From Neisseria elongata subsp. elongata (GTDB lineage Bacteria > Pseudomonadota > Gammaproteobacteria > Burkholderiales > Neisseriaceae): 64,000 bases of DNA. The notes below the pieces were generated by a model. That model searched no databases and had not been told where the DNA came from. It was given only the letters and a program-made list of their open reading frames with translations. The DNA lies in assembly GCF_900113545.1 (NCBI RefSeq), contig NZ_FOPS01000001.1:62001-126000 (forward strand). Reading direction: 5' to 3'. The stretch's first letter is position 1; the number at the start of each line of letters is the position of its first letter. Made by a program: the position numbers and the translations under genes. Shown piece by piece: positions 27,694 through 36,031 of this stretch.

Positions 27694-28806
27694 ATGCAAA
27701 CCGCCGCCCGCCGCTCGTTCGATTACGATATGCCCCTCATTCAGACGCCGACTTCCGCCTGCCAAATCCGTCAGGCGTGGGCGAAGGTTGCCGACACACC
27801 CGACCGCGAGACGGCAGGTCGTCTGAAAGACGAAATCAAGGCTTTGCTGAAGGAGAAAAACGCAGTCTTGGTGGCGCATTATTATGTTGATCCGCTGATT
27901 CAGGATTTGGCTTTGGAAACAGGCGGATGCGTGGGCGATTCGTTGGAGATGGCGCGCTTCGGTGCGGAACACGAAGCCGGTACATTGGTGGTGGCGGGCG
28001 TGCGCTTCATGGGCGAGAGCGCGAAAATCCTCTGCCCTGAAAAAACGGTGCTGATGCCTGATTTGGAGGCGGAATGTTCTTTGGATTTGGGTTGTCCCGA
28101 AGAAGCGTTTTCAGCGTTTTGCGACCAACACCCCGACCGCACGGTGGTGGTGTACGCCAACACTTCCGCCGCCGTGAAAGCGCGTGCCGATTGGGTGGTA
28201 ACGTCTTCGGTGGCGTTGGAAATCGTGTCGTATTTGAAATCGCGCGGCGAGAAGCTGATTTGGGGGCCCGACCGCCACCTCGGCGACTACATCCGCCGCG
28301 AAACGGGCGCGGATATGCTGCTGTGGCAGGGTTCGTGCATCGTCCACAACGAATTCAAAGGGCAGGAGCTGGCGGCCTTGAAGGCGAAGCACCCCGACGC
28401 GGCGGTGCTGGTTCACCCCGAATCGCCGCAAAGCGTCATCGAATTAGGCGACGTGGTCGGCTCGACCAGCAAACTGCTGAAGGCCGCCGTATCGCGTCCC
28501 GAAAAAAAATTCATCGTGGCGACCGATTTGGGCATCCTGCACGAAATGCAAAAGCAGGCGCCCGACAAAGAATTTATCGCCGCGCCGACGGCGGGCAACG
28601 GCGGAAGCTGCAAAAGCTGCGCGTTCTGCCCGTGGATGGCGATGAATTCGCTGGGCGGCATCAAACACGCCCTGACAAGCGGACGCAACGAAATCCTGTT
28701 GGACAGAAAGCTGGGCGAAGCCGCCAAACTGCCTTTGCAGCGTATGCTCGACTTCGCGGCAGGGCTGAAGAAAAAAGATGTGTTCAACGGCATGGGCCCC
28801 GCCTGA
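27694..28806 (+). CDS. nadA: Quinolinate synthase A
   Basis: NadA condenses iminoaspartate with dihydroxyacetone phosphate to give quinolinate. It is a 4Fe-4S enzyme of 370 residues. The cluster cysteines are in [24 protein letters not shown] and [15 protein letters not shown]. Substrate-binding blocks include [16 protein letters not shown] and [22 protein letters not shown]. The ATG at 27694 has AAGGA eight bases upstream; a start at 27637 lies within the leader. This gene is unrelated to the meningococcal adhesin also called NadA. A muc-type DUS lies inside near 27816. Confidence 0.96.
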   Translation: MQTAARRSFDYDMPLIQTPTSACQIRQAWAKVADTPDRETAGRLKDEIKALLKEKNAVLVAHYYVDPLIQDLALETGGCVGDSLEMARFGAEHEAGTLVVAGVRFMGESAKILCPEKTVLMPDLEAECSLDLGCPEEAFSAFCDQHPDRTVVVYANTSAAVKARADWVVTSSVALEIVSYLKSRGEKLIWGPDRHLGDYIRRETGADMLLWQGSCIVHNEFKGQELAALKAKHPDAAVLVHPESPQSVIELGDVVGSTSKLLKAAVSRPEKKFIVATDLGILHEMQKQAPDKEFIAAPTAGNGGSCKSCAFCPWMAMNSLGGIKHALTSGRNEILLDRKLGEAAKLPLQRMLDFAAGLKKKDVFNGMGPA

Positions 28807-28857
28807 TTTGCCGTCAATATTGCCGTTTCAGACGACCTCTCAAACAAGGACAACACC

Positions 28858-30402
28858 ATGCAAACCGATTGCGACGCATTGATTGCCGGAAACGGGCTGG
28901 CGGCACTGACGCTCGCCCTGTCGCTGCCTGAGTCGTTCCGCATCGTCATTTTGTGCAAAAACCGGCTGGACGACACCGCCAGCCGTCATGCGCAAGGCGG
29001 GATTGCGGCGGCGTGGTCGGGAGAGGACGACATCGAAAAACACGTTGCCGATACCTTGGAGGCGGGCGCGGGCTTGTGCGACGAAGCCGCCGTCCGCACC
29101 ATCCTGTCGCAGGGTAAACCGGCAATCGAATGGCTGCTGGCGCAGGGTGTGGCGTTCGACCGGAGTCATAACGACCTGCACCTGACGCGCGAAGGCGGGC
29201 ATACCTGCCGCCGAATCGCCCACGTTGCCGACTACACGGGCGAAGCCGTCATGCAGAGCCTGATTGCCCAAATACGCTGCCGCCCGAACATCCGCGTTTA
29301 CGAGCGGCAGATGGCGTTGGACGTTCAAACCGGATCAGGCGCAGCGTGCGGACTGACCGTCCTCGACTGCCGAACGCAAGAAACCTACCGCATCCGTGCC
29401 CGCCACACCGTACTCGCAGGCGGCGGCTTGGGACAGATTTACGCCGCCACCACCACGCCGCCCGAATGCACGGGCGACGCCATCGCCATGGCAATACGCG
29501 CAGGCTGCGCAGTCGAAAACCTCGAATTTATCCAATTCCACCCCACAGGCTTGGCAAGGCCGTCTGAAAACGGACGCACCTTCCTGATTTCCGAAGCCGT
29601 GCGCGGCGAAGGCGGCATCCTGACCAACCAAGCGGGCGAACGGTTTATGCCGCATTACGACCGCCGCGCCGAACTCGCGCCGCGCGACATCGTTGCCCGC
29701 GCCATCGCCGCCGAAATCGCCAAACAAACGCAAGACTTCGTCTCGCTCGACATCAGCCATCAACCCGCAGAGTTTGTCCGTCAGCATTTCCCGTCCATCC
29801 ATCGGCACTGCCTGTCCCAATGCGGCTTGGACATCACACGCCAAGCCATCCCCGTCCGCCCCGTGCAACACTACACCTGCGGCGGCATCCACACCGACCC
29901 CTACGGCAGAACCTCCCTGCCGCAGCTCTACGCCTTAGGCGAAACCGCCTGCACAGGGCTGCACGGAGCCAACCGCCTCGCCAGCAACTCCCTGCTCGAA
30001 TGCGTCGTTACCGCCAGGCTTGCCGCCCAAACCATCGCGGACGGACAAGCGTTCCAAGCTGTACCGTCCCAAAGGTCGTCTGAAAACCCCTCCGCCAAAG
30101 CGTGCATCTTTTCAGACGACCTCCAAAACACCTTCAGCCGTCCCGCCCTGCAAGCCTTCAACCAATGCCATCTCGGCATCCTCCGCAACGATACCGACCT
30201 GCGTCGCGCCATCGCCCAACTGTGGCTTTGGAAGCAAAACCAAACCGAGCCGCACACCGCGTCCGAATACGAAAACCGCAACCTGCTCGAATGCAGCCTC
30301 GCCGTCGCCCAAGCCGCATACGCAAGGCGGCAAAACATCGGCGCGCATTTCAATACCGATTTGGTGGCATGTTTCAACTGGCAGGAGCGGAAAGCAGGCT
30401 GA
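28858..30402 (+). CDS. nadB: L-aspartate oxidase
   Basis: NadB oxidises L-aspartate to iminoaspartate, the substrate of NadA. It has 514 residues. FAD-binding motifs are [30 protein letters not shown] and [24 protein letters not shown]. The covalent-type block is [15 protein letters not shown], in which RPSEN is encoded by a DUS insertion. The C-terminal succinate dehydrogenase-like domain is present. Two muc-type DUS copies occur at 30073 and 30111. It follows nadA by 51 bases and is cotranscribed with it. Confidence 0.95.
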   Translation: MQTDCDALIAGNGLAALTLALSLPESFRIVILCKNRLDDTASRHAQGGIAAAWSGEDDIEKHVADTLEAGAGLCDEAAVRTILSQGKPAIEWLLAQGVAFDRSHNDLHLTREGGHTCRRIAHVADYTGEAVMQSLIAQIRCRPNIRVYERQMALDVQTGSGAACGLTVLDCRTQETYRIRARHTVLAGGGLGQIYAATTTPPECTGDAIAMAIRAGCAVENLEFIQFHPTGLARPSENGRTFLISEAVRGEGGILTNQAGERFMPHYDRRAELAPRDIVARAIAAEIAKQTQDFVSLDISHQPAEFVRQHFPSIHRHCLSQCGLDITRQAIPVRPVQHYTCGGIHTDPYGRTSLPQLYALGETACTGLHGANRLASNSLLECVVTARLAAQTIADGQAFQAVPSQRSSENPSAKACIFSDDLQNTFSRPALQAFNQCHLGILRNDTDLRRAIAQLWLWKQNQTEPHTASEYENRNLLECSLAVAQAAYARRQNIGAHFNTDLVACFNWQERKAG

Positions 30403-30425
30403 CAGTTTTTCCCTAATGGGAAGAA

Positions 30426-30460
30426 GAGGCCGTCTGAAACCTTGTTTTCAGACGGCCTTT
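30426..30460 (+). terminator. DUS-pair terminator after nadB
   Basis: GAGGCCGTCTGAAAC pairs with TTTTCAGACGGCCTTT 24 bases past the nadB stop codon. The remainder of the gap to 30698 is AT-rich. Confidence 0.8.
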
Positions 30461-30576
30461 CAATCTATTTTCATTATTTCTTTCTCAAACCGTCCCGGTC
30501 TTCCCTGCCGATTCGTAACTTGTCCATTCGTAAACTTTATTTTCTGTGAAGCAAAAAATCTTTTAGGTTTTAATTC

Positions 30577-30668
30577 AAAAAAATGTATTTTCTCCCATTT
30601 TTTCGTTTGAGAAAATGTATTATAAAAATAAATTTTCCTTAGAAAAAATGTATTTCGGCCTGTATAAT
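30577..30668 (+). promoter_or_regulatory. Three phased AAATGTATT repeats and promoter before the AAA ATPase
   Basis: AAATGTATT occurs at 30581-30589, 30613-30621 and 30646-30654, spaced 32 and 33 bases apart, which is about three helical turns. A possible promoter is TTAGAA (30639-30644) and TATAAT (30663-30668) with an 18-base spacer that contains the third copy. The regular spacing suggests binding sites on one face of the helix. Confidence 0.45.
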
Positions 30669-30698
30669 CAGCCTGATATTTGGTTTTCGAGAGACATC

Positions 30699-31988
30699 AT
30701 GCAGCGCGAAATCATCCAATCTTTAGAAAAGTGGAAACACAAAGCCAATCGCAAACCTTTAATTATTCAAGGTGCACGGCAAGTTGGTAAAACGTGGGCG
30801 ATGAAGCATTTCGGCAAACGGCATTTTGCCAAAACCGCCTATATCAATTTTGACAACAATCCGCGCATGAAAACCTTGTTTTCGGGCGATTACGACATCG
30901 GCCGCCTGTTGCTCGGTTTGAAAATTGAAAGCGGCGTGGATATCCAAGCCGAAGATACTTTGCTGATTTTTGATGAAATTCAAGAAGTATCGCAAGCCCT
31001 GTCATCGCTCAAATATTTCTATGAAAATGCACCGCAGTTTTATATCGTTGCCGCCGGTTCGCTGTTGGGCGTGTCGCTGCACCATCAGGTATCTTTTCCC
31101 GTCGGCAAGGTGGAGTTTTTACCGCTTTACCCGATGGATTTTCACGAATTCTTGACTGCACTTGGCGATGAAAATTTGGTTCAACTGCTTGAAATGAAGG
31201 ATTGGGCATTGATTTCGGCGATGAAGAGCCGCTATATCGAGCGGTTGCGCCAATACTATTTTGTCGGCGGGATGCCCGAAGCAGTGCAAACCTTTATTGA
31301 TACGCAAAATGTAGATGAAGTCCGCCAAGTGCAGCGTCATTTGCTGACGGCATACGAACAAGATTTTTCCAAACACATTTCAGACGGCCATACCGTACAA
31401 CGTGTGCGCGCCTTATGGAATGCCATTCCCGAACAACTGGCAAAAGAAAACAAGAAATTTATTTATGCCCAGCTGCAAAAAGGAGCGCGCAGCAAAGATT
31501 ACGAAACCGCCCTGCAATGGCTCGAAGACAGTGGTTTGGTACATATCGTGCCGCGCGTCAAAAAGCCGCATCTGCCGCTTTCCGCCTATCAAGACAACGC
31601 CTTCAAACTCTTTGGCTTGGATGTTGGCCTGCTTGCTGCCCAAAGTCATTTGGACGCGGCAACCCTATTGGAAGGCAACCGCATTTTTACTGAATTCAAA
31701 GGTGCGCTGACCGAACAATATGTTTTGCAACAACTGATTGCCACGCAAGACAATCCTGTCTTCTATTGGGCAACCGAAAAAGGAACGGCCGAGGTGGATT
31801 TCGTCCTGCAACGCGGACAAGGGGTTATACCGATTGAAGTGAAGGCTGAAGAGAATTTGAAAGCGAAGAGCTTGAAAGTTTATGTGGAACAGTTTGCGCC
31901 CGAACAGGCATTGCGGTTTTCGATGGCGGATTATCGCGAACAGGACTGGATGGCGAATGTGCCGTTGTATGCTTGTTCTGATTTATGA
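30699..31988 (+). CDS. AAA ATPase with DUF4143 domain
   Basis: This 429-residue protein has an AAA-type ATPase domain (Walker A PLIIQGARQVGKTWAMKHFG, Walker B LLIFDEIQEV, sensor IVAAGSLLGVSLH) and a C-terminal DUF4143 region. That region ends in a PD-(D/E)XK-like fold (FYWATEKGTAEVDFVLQRGQGVIPIEVKAEENLKAKSLK), with E, D and EVK positions matching nuclease-type cores. The family is widespread, mobile and of unknown biological role. The start was set at MQREIIQSLEKWKHKANRKP, since earlier in-frame starts lie in the repeat-rich leader. A DUS core (GCCGTCTGAAA on the minus strand) lies near 31378. Confidence 0.82.
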   Translation: MQREIIQSLEKWKHKANRKPLIIQGARQVGKTWAMKHFGKRHFAKTAYINFDNNPRMKTLFSGDYDIGRLLLGLKIESGVDIQAEDTLLIFDEIQEVSQALSSLKYFYENAPQFYIVAAGSLLGVSLHHQVSFPVGKVEFLPLYPMDFHEFLTALGDENLVQLLEMKDWALISAMKSRYIERLRQYYFVGGMPEAVQTFIDTQNVDEVRQVQRHLLTAYEQDFSKHISDGHTVQRVRALWNAIPEQLAKENKKFIYAQLQKGARSKDYETALQWLEDSGLVHIVPRVKKPHLPLSAYQDNAFKLFGLDVGLLAAQSHLDAATLLEGNRIFTEFKGALTEQYVLQQLIATQDNPVFYWATEKGTAEVDFVLQRGQGVIPIEVKAEENLKAKSLKVYVEQFAPEQALRFSMADYREQDWMANVPLYACSDL

Positions 31989-32119
31989 ATCGGGTTTTAA
32001 ATTTTTCCGGCCGGTTAGGCTGATTTAAAATAGTGCTTTGATAAATTTCACAAAATCAAGGATGTCAGAATATCCTGCCGTATTGCACATCGCGAAGGCA
32101 CAACTCCCGATCTAATGCC

Positions 32120-32178
32120 AAAAGGCCGTCTGAAAAATGCTTTTGCTTCGCAGAAGCTGATATTTCAGACGGCCTTTC
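32120..32178 (-). terminator. Long DUS-pair terminator after the cobW-like gene
   Basis: AAAAGGCCGTCTGAAAA and TTTCAGACGGCCTTT flank a second stem, GCTTTTGC with GCAGAAGC, giving a stacked hairpin 14 bases past the stop codon. Confidence 0.75.
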
Positions 32179-32191
32179 TTGATTTTCGCGT

Positions 32192-33115
32192 TTACTTTTC
32201 CAATGCGTCGCGCAGTTTTTGCTCGATCAGGTCGGCATCAAAGGATTTGGCAATCAGTTCGAAACGGCTGTCGCGCCGCCAAGCGACTTGGTTGGCACCC
32301 CATTGCCCGTCCACCCAGTTGAGCCATACCCAGGTGCCGAGCACTTGGAAGACGCCTTTGGCGCGGACGAGGCCTTCGGTCAGTTTCGGCAAGTCGTTGA
32401 AAAAGTTAGTCAGCCTCTCGCCGTCAAAATCCTGTCCGGCCGGGAAGGTAAAGCCCTGCGATTGGAAACCCATGGTGTTGTCGGGCAGGGCTTTGAGGCG
32501 GTAGCGTGATTTTTCGATGACGGGAATGTCCAGCCATTGGATGTCGAGCTGTGCGTTTTGCACTTCGACCACTTTGGCTTTCGGCGGGAACAGTTTGGCC
32601 GCTTTGTCGTGGAATTCGGCAAGTTGTTCGGGCGTGCAGAGGTCGGTTTTGCTGGCAACCAAGATGTCGCAGATGCCGATTTGGTCTTTGTACAAGGCTT
32701 GTTGGGCGTAGTCGGGGTTGATGAATTGGCGCGGATCGACCACGGTGAAGACGGCGGCGATTTCGAGTTGGTCGGCGAAGGGGGCGGCCTTGAGTTCGTC
32801 AATGACGCTGGCGGCGTGTGCCAGGCCGCTGGCTTCTATCATGATGCGGTCGGGTTCGTTGCGCAGCAGTTTGGCCAACGCGCTGCCCATTTGCGGCCCA
32901 GCGGCGCAGCAGAGGCAGCCGCCGGCGATTTCGGCCACGGGGATGCCTTCGTCGCTCAATACTGCGCCGTCGATGCCGATTTCGCCGAATTCGTTGACTA
33001 ATATCACCCATTTTTCATTTGGGTCTTTTTGCGCCATCAGGCTTTTCAGCGCGGTGGTTTTGCCTGTGCCTAAAAAGCCTGAAATCAGGTGGACTTTGGT
33101 TTTTTTTATTGGCAT
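32192..33115 (-). CDS. COG0523 (CobW/ZNG1-type) GTPase, zinc-linked
   Basis: This 307-residue P-loop GTPase belongs to the COG0523 family of metal insertases. It shows the P-loop GFLGTGKTTALKSL, the metal-binding GGCLCCA (CxCC) and the guanine-binding SKTDLC. A C-terminal CobW_C domain follows (WVWLNWVDGQWGANQ). Several family members allocate zinc when it is scarce. The zur gene overlaps its start by 10 bases upstream, so the two are coupled in translation, supporting a zinc role. The start MPIKKTKVHLISGF at 33115 is chosen; longer frames are non-coding in composition. Confidence 0.88.
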   Translation of the reverse strand: MPIKKTKVHLISGFLGTGKTTALKSLMAQKDPNEKWVILVNEFGEIGIDGAVLSDEGIPVAEIAGGCLCCAAGPQMGSALAKLLRNEPDRIMIEASGLAHAASVIDELKAAPFADQLEIAAVFTVVDPRQFINPDYAQQALYKDQIGICDILVASKTDLCTPEQLAEFHDKAAKLFPPKAKVVEVQNAQLDIQWLDIPVIEKSRYRLKALPDNTMGFQSQGFTFPAGQDFDGERLTNFFNDLPKLTEGLVRAKGVFQVLGTWVWLNWVDGQWGANQVAWRRDSRFELIAKSFDADLIEQKLRDALEK

Positions 33116-33564
33116 TTTGCGCAGATTCCTGTCAGTACGAGGTGTTTTTCGGTCAGCGAGAAGCCTGTGTCGGCGACTGCCTGCTGGAGGTCGCCCCATT
33201 GTCGGCTGAGGGATTGTTCGTCCACCGCGCCGCATTCGGTGCAGACGAGGATGAAGGCGCTGTGGCCGCTGCCGGTGTGTTCGGCGTGGCCGTGTTCGCA
33301 GCAGTTGTGGCGGGCGTGGCTGCATAAGACGTAGCCGTTTACCGCCGCGATTTTGTGCAATACGCCCAGTTCGGCCCAGAAGTCCAATGCGCGGTAGGCG
33401 GTGGGTGGTGCGACCGGGGTTTTGCTGTGTTGCTGCATTTGCGAGAGGACGTAGTAGGCTTTGATGACGCCTTCGTGCTCCAATACGATGTCCAGCACCT
33501 GTTCGCGCAATGCGGTAACTTGTGCGCCTTTGGCGCGGGCTTGCTCGATGATTTTCTGTTTCAT
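33106..33564 (-). CDS. zur: Fur-family zinc uptake regulator
   Basis: Zur represses zinc-uptake and zinc-sparing genes when zinc is replete. It has 152 residues with an N-terminal winged helix (VTALREQVLDIVLEHEGVIKAYYVLSQMQ) and recognition helix (PPTAYRALDFWAELGVLHKI). The metal sites are SHARHNCCEHGHAEH, CTEC and CAKC. The absence of the Fur iron signature and the adjacent COG0523 gene argue for Zur over Fur. It is first in the zur-cobW operon. A TATAAT on the minus strand (33629-33624) could be its -10. Confidence 0.9.
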   Translation of the reverse strand: MKQKIIEQARAKGAQVTALREQVLDIVLEHEGVIKAYYVLSQMQQHSKTPVAPPTAYRALDFWAELGVLHKIAAVNGYVLCSHARHNCCEHGHAEHTGSGHSAFILVCTECGAVDEQSLSRQWGDLQQAVADTGFSLTEKHLVLTGICAKCQ

Positions 33565-33670
33565 TTTATCGGTTCCGTTTTTCAGACGGCCTCTGCGGCC
33601 GGCAGGGTGTTTGCAAGGTGTTTATTATAGCTTTAATTCTTCAGGCCGTCTGAAAAGCATGAGGCGGGGT

Positions 33671-33701
33671 TTGGTGTGCGGGCGTGCTTTTTGGCTATAA
33701 T
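33671..33701 (+). promoter_or_regulatory. Predicted folA promoter
   Basis: A perfect TATAAT -10 (33696-33701) follows a weak TTGGTG -35 (33671-33676) at 19 bases. A DUS core overlaps the leader just before the RBS GGAAGAG. Confidence 0.45.
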
Positions 33702-33728
33702 GCGGGCCGTCTGAAAAAAGGAAGAGTT

Positions 33729-34217
33729 ATGCAGAAAATCACGCTGATTGCCGCCTGTGCCGACGGTAATGTAATCGGTATCGACAATGCGATGCCTTGG
33801 CATTTGCCGGAGGATTTCGCTTTTTTTAAAGCCTATACGTCGGGCAAGCCGGTGGTGATGGGGCGGAAGACTTGGGATTCGTTGCCGAAGAAACCGCTGC
33901 CGAACCGCCGCAATATCGTGGTCAGCAGGCAGGCGGAAGGTGTGTTTGAAGGCGCGGAAACCGCTCCCGGCCTGGCTCAGGCTGTCGCTATGTGCGAGGG
34001 GGCGGAGGAGGTCGTGGTGATGGGCGGGGAACAGGTTTACTGTCTCGCCATGCCGTCGGCCACCGACCTGCGGATTACGGAAATCGGCCTGCGGGTGAAA
34101 GGGGATGCTTTTTTTCCCGAAATCGATTCGGCGGTTTGGCAGGAGGCCGGACGTGAGGCGCATGTTGCGGAAAACGGTTTGGAGTATGCGTTTGTGCATT
34201 ATGTCCGCCGTGCATGA
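33729..34217 (+). CDS. folA: Dihydrofolate reductase
   Basis: This enzyme reduces dihydrofolate to tetrahydrofolate with NADPH and is the target of trimethoprim. It has 162 residues. Signature parts are LIAACADGNVIGIDNAMPWHLPEDFAFFKAYT with the active-site acid in the PED segment, VVMGRKTWDSLPKKPLPNRRNIVVSR, VMGGEQVYCLAMP and the final strand. The ATG at 33729 has GGAAGAG upstream; an earlier in-frame start falls in the promoter. It ends at a shared DUS terminator. Confidence 0.95.
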   Translation: MQKITLIAACADGNVIGIDNAMPWHLPEDFAFFKAYTSGKPVVMGRKTWDSLPKKPLPNRRNIVVSRQAEGVFEGAETAPGLAQAVAMCEGAEEVVVMGGEQVYCLAMPSATDLRITEIGLRVKGDAFFPEIDSAVWQEAGREAHVAENGLEYAFVHYVRRA

Positions 34218-34230
34218 CGGGCGGTAGTTT

Positions 34231-34275
34231 AAAGGCCGTCTGAAAACCCGGAAAAGGTTTTTCAGACGGCCTTTT
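34231..34275. terminator. DUS-pair terminator between convergent folA and smpB
   Basis: AAAGGCCGTCTGAAAACC pairs with GGTTTTTCAGACGGCCTTTTT in a bidirectional layout. Confidence 0.8.
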
Positions 34276-34290
34276 TGTTGTGCCGGCGGT

Positions 34291-34737
34291 TTAGCGGCTG
34301 TTTTTCATCAGCCTTTGTTTTTCCCGTTTCCAGTCCGCTTCTTTCATGCTTTGGCGTTTGTCGTGTTGTTTTTTGCCTTTGGCCAGGCCGATGTCCATTT
34401 TGATATAGCCGCGTTTGTAGTGCATATTAAGCGGGACGAGGGTATAGCCGCTGCGTTCGACTTTGCCGATGAGCTTGTTGATTTCGCTTTGCTTCAACAG
34501 CAGTTTGCGCTGGCGGACGGGGTCGGGTTTGACGTGGGTGGAGGCGGTGGGCAGGGCGGTGATGTGGCAGCCGACCAGGTAGAATGCCCCTTTTTTCCAG
34601 TGTATGTAGCTCTCTTTGAGCTGCACCCGCCCGGCGCGGATGGCTTTGACTTCCCAGCCGTCCAATACCAGGCCGGCTTCGATTTCGTCTTCGATAAAGT
34701 AGTCGTGAAAGGCTTTTTTATTGTTGGCAATGCTCAT
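34291..34737 (-). CDS. smpB: SsrA-binding protein
   Basis: SmpB binds tmRNA and delivers it to stalled ribosomes for trans-translation. It has 148 residues. The OB-fold core is [37 protein letters not shown]. The C-terminal basic tail [24 protein letters not shown] enters the mRNA channel. The tmRNA gene was not found in this window. Confidence 0.96.
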   Translation of the reverse strand: MSIANNKKAFHDYFIEDEIEAGLVLDGWEVKAIRAGRVQLKESYIHWKKGAFYLVGCHITALPTASTHVKPDPVRQRKLLLKQSEINKLIGKVERSGYTLVPLNMHYKRGYIKMDIGLAKGKKQHDKRQSMKEADWKREKQRLMKNSR

Positions 34738-34853
34738 TTTTCAATCCGCTGTTTTTTTCAGACGGCATTGTATCAGATATTGAGGCACTCCCCCTTGCCG
34801 CCGTATTCCGAGGGCGGGGTATAATCGCGCTTTTTGATGTGAAGGCTTAAAGG

Positions 34854-35276
34854 ATGAAGGGGCAGGGAAAATGGCTGGCGGCGGCGGTGTTGCTGCTGGT
34901 GTTTGCGGCGGCAAAACTGGCGGGGCTGTATTGGTGGCAACAGCAGCAGCCTGCCGCCGAATCGTTGGCATGCGATATCGGCCGCGGCTGCACGCTGCCG
35001 AACGGCGCCGTGTTGCGCTTTACGCCGGCTGCGGGTTTGAAAACACCGTTTGATATTGCCTTATCCGGCAGCGGGGCGGAGAAAGCCGTGTCGGTGAGTT
35101 TTTCGATGCGGGATATGGATATGGGCTTCAACCGCTATGACTTGCACCGTCAAGCAGACGGCGGCTGGCTGGCACAAAACGTGCGCCTGCCGCTTTGTAC
35201 CGAAGCGCGGCATGATTTCTTGGCCGATATATCGGTGGACGGGCAGGTTTACCGCGTGCCGTTTACGGCTTACTGA
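34854..35276 (+). CDS. Small membrane-anchored periplasmic protein
   Basis: This 140-residue protein has one N-terminal hydrophobic segment (WLAAAVLLLVFAAAKLAGLYWW), which probably serves as a signal anchor. A periplasmic domain of about 110 residues follows, with two cysteines (LACDIGRGCTLPNG) and another near LPLCTEARHDF. The fold looks like a small beta-sandwich (FDIALSGSGAEKAVSVSFSMRDMDMGFNRYDL). The CxxxxxxC and Met-rich stretch recall FixH or copper-handling proteins, but that is only a hint. It is divergent from smpB and has a rho-independent terminator after it. Confidence 0.7.
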   Translation: MKGQGKWLAAAVLLLVFAAAKLAGLYWWQQQQPAAESLACDIGRGCTLPNGAVLRFTPAAGLKTPFDIALSGSGAEKAVSVSFSMRDMDMGFNRYDLHRQADGGWLAQNVRLPLCTEARHDFLADISVDGQVYRVPFTAY

Positions 35277-35356
35277 TTCTGTTTCAACTTTACTGACCAT
35301 ACGTTCCCGATGCCGTGCAGCAAGACGCGGGCATTCAAATCCAAGTGAAGCAAAAA

Positions 35357-35390
35357 GCGGGTTTGCCGTTCATGATGTCGGCAAACCCGC
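35357..35390. terminator. Non-DUS bidirectional hairpin terminator
   Basis: GCGGGTTTGCCG and CGGCAAACCCGC form a perfect 12-bp stem with a 10-base loop. T runs follow on each strand, so it serves the membrane-protein gene (+) and dut (-). It is one of only two clear terminators in the window not built from DUS. Confidence 0.85.
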
Positions 35391-35455
35391 CATGTTTTTT
35401 GCAAACCGCATCACCTGTCTGTTTATTTCCAATAATAGATAATGAAAACAGTAGT

Positions 35456-35908
35456 TTAGGCTTTTCCCGTGCTACCGAAGCCGCCTTCTCCGCGCTGGCT
35501 GGCGGCAAATTCGTTCACGATTTTAAATTCGGCCTGCACGACGGGGACGATGACCATCTGAGCGATGCGTTCGAACGGTTCGACGGTAAACGGCGCGTTG
35601 CCCCGGTTCCAAACCGAAACTTTGAGTTCGCCCTGATAGTCGGAATCGATGAGGCCAACCAAATTGCCCAAAACGATGCCATGTTTGTGTCCCAGCCCGG
35701 AGCGCGGCAATATCATGGCGGCGTAGCCCGGGTCGGCCAAATGAACCGCCAAACCGGTCGGGATGAGGAATGTTTCGCCCGGCTTGATGGTGGCGGCCGT
35801 GTCTATACAGGCGCGCAAGTCGAGCCCGGCCGAGCCGGGCGTGGCATACGCGGGCAATTGTTCGGCCATTTTCGGATTAAGGATTTTGATTTCTACCGGA
35901 AGGTGCAT
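35456..35908 (-). CDS. dut: Deoxyuridine 5'-triphosphate nucleotidohydrolase
   Basis: dUTPase hydrolyses dUTP to dUMP, preventing uracil incorporation and feeding dTMP synthesis. It has 150 residues as a trimeric enzyme. Motifs include [37 protein letters not shown] and RIAQMVIVP. The C-terminal Phe motif [11 protein letters not shown] closes over the active site. It is divergent from the DUF4198 gene. Confidence 0.96.
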   Translation of the reverse strand: MHLPVEIKILNPKMAEQLPAYATPGSAGLDLRACIDTAATIKPGETFLIPTGLAVHLADPGYAAMILPRSGLGHKHGIVLGNLVGLIDSDYQGELKVSVWNRGNAPFTVEPFERIAQMVIVPVVQAEFKIVNEFAASQRGEGGFGSTGKA

Positions 35909-35974
35909 ATGGATATCCGTATCGGTTTGTATAAATTAGGAATTATACGGCCGGATATTTTTTTTAACAAATAC

Positions 35975-36003
35975 TGGCAAAACCTTACCAAGATGGTTAC
36001 AAT
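35975..36003 (+). promoter_or_regulatory. Predicted DUF4198 promoter
   Basis: TGGCAA (35975-35980) and TACAAT (35998-36003) are 17 bases apart, with a Zur-like palindrome overlapping the -10. Confidence 0.45.
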
Positions 36004-36009
36004 ATAACA
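35995..36009. promoter_or_regulatory. Putative Zur box overlapping the DUF4198 promoter
   Basis: GGTTACAATATAACA matches the Neisseria Zur consensus, remembered as TGTTATDNHATAACA, at all but two positions. It has inverted arms GTTA and TAAC. It overlaps the -10 of the DUF4198 gene, where repressor binding would block transcription. Assignment is inference; zur itself is present at 33106-33564. Confidence 0.5.
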
Positions 36010-36031
36010 ATCGAAACAAGTCATACACAGG

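Noticed and set aside
27694-28806. nadA as the meningococcal adhesin NadA
   Set aside because: The sequence has Fe-S cysteines and the quinolinate synthase motifs and lies next to nadB; it is not an autotransporter.
26536-30122. muc-type DUS copies as sequencing errors
   Set aside because: Six identical 12-mers with the same substitution in both orientations cannot be random errors.
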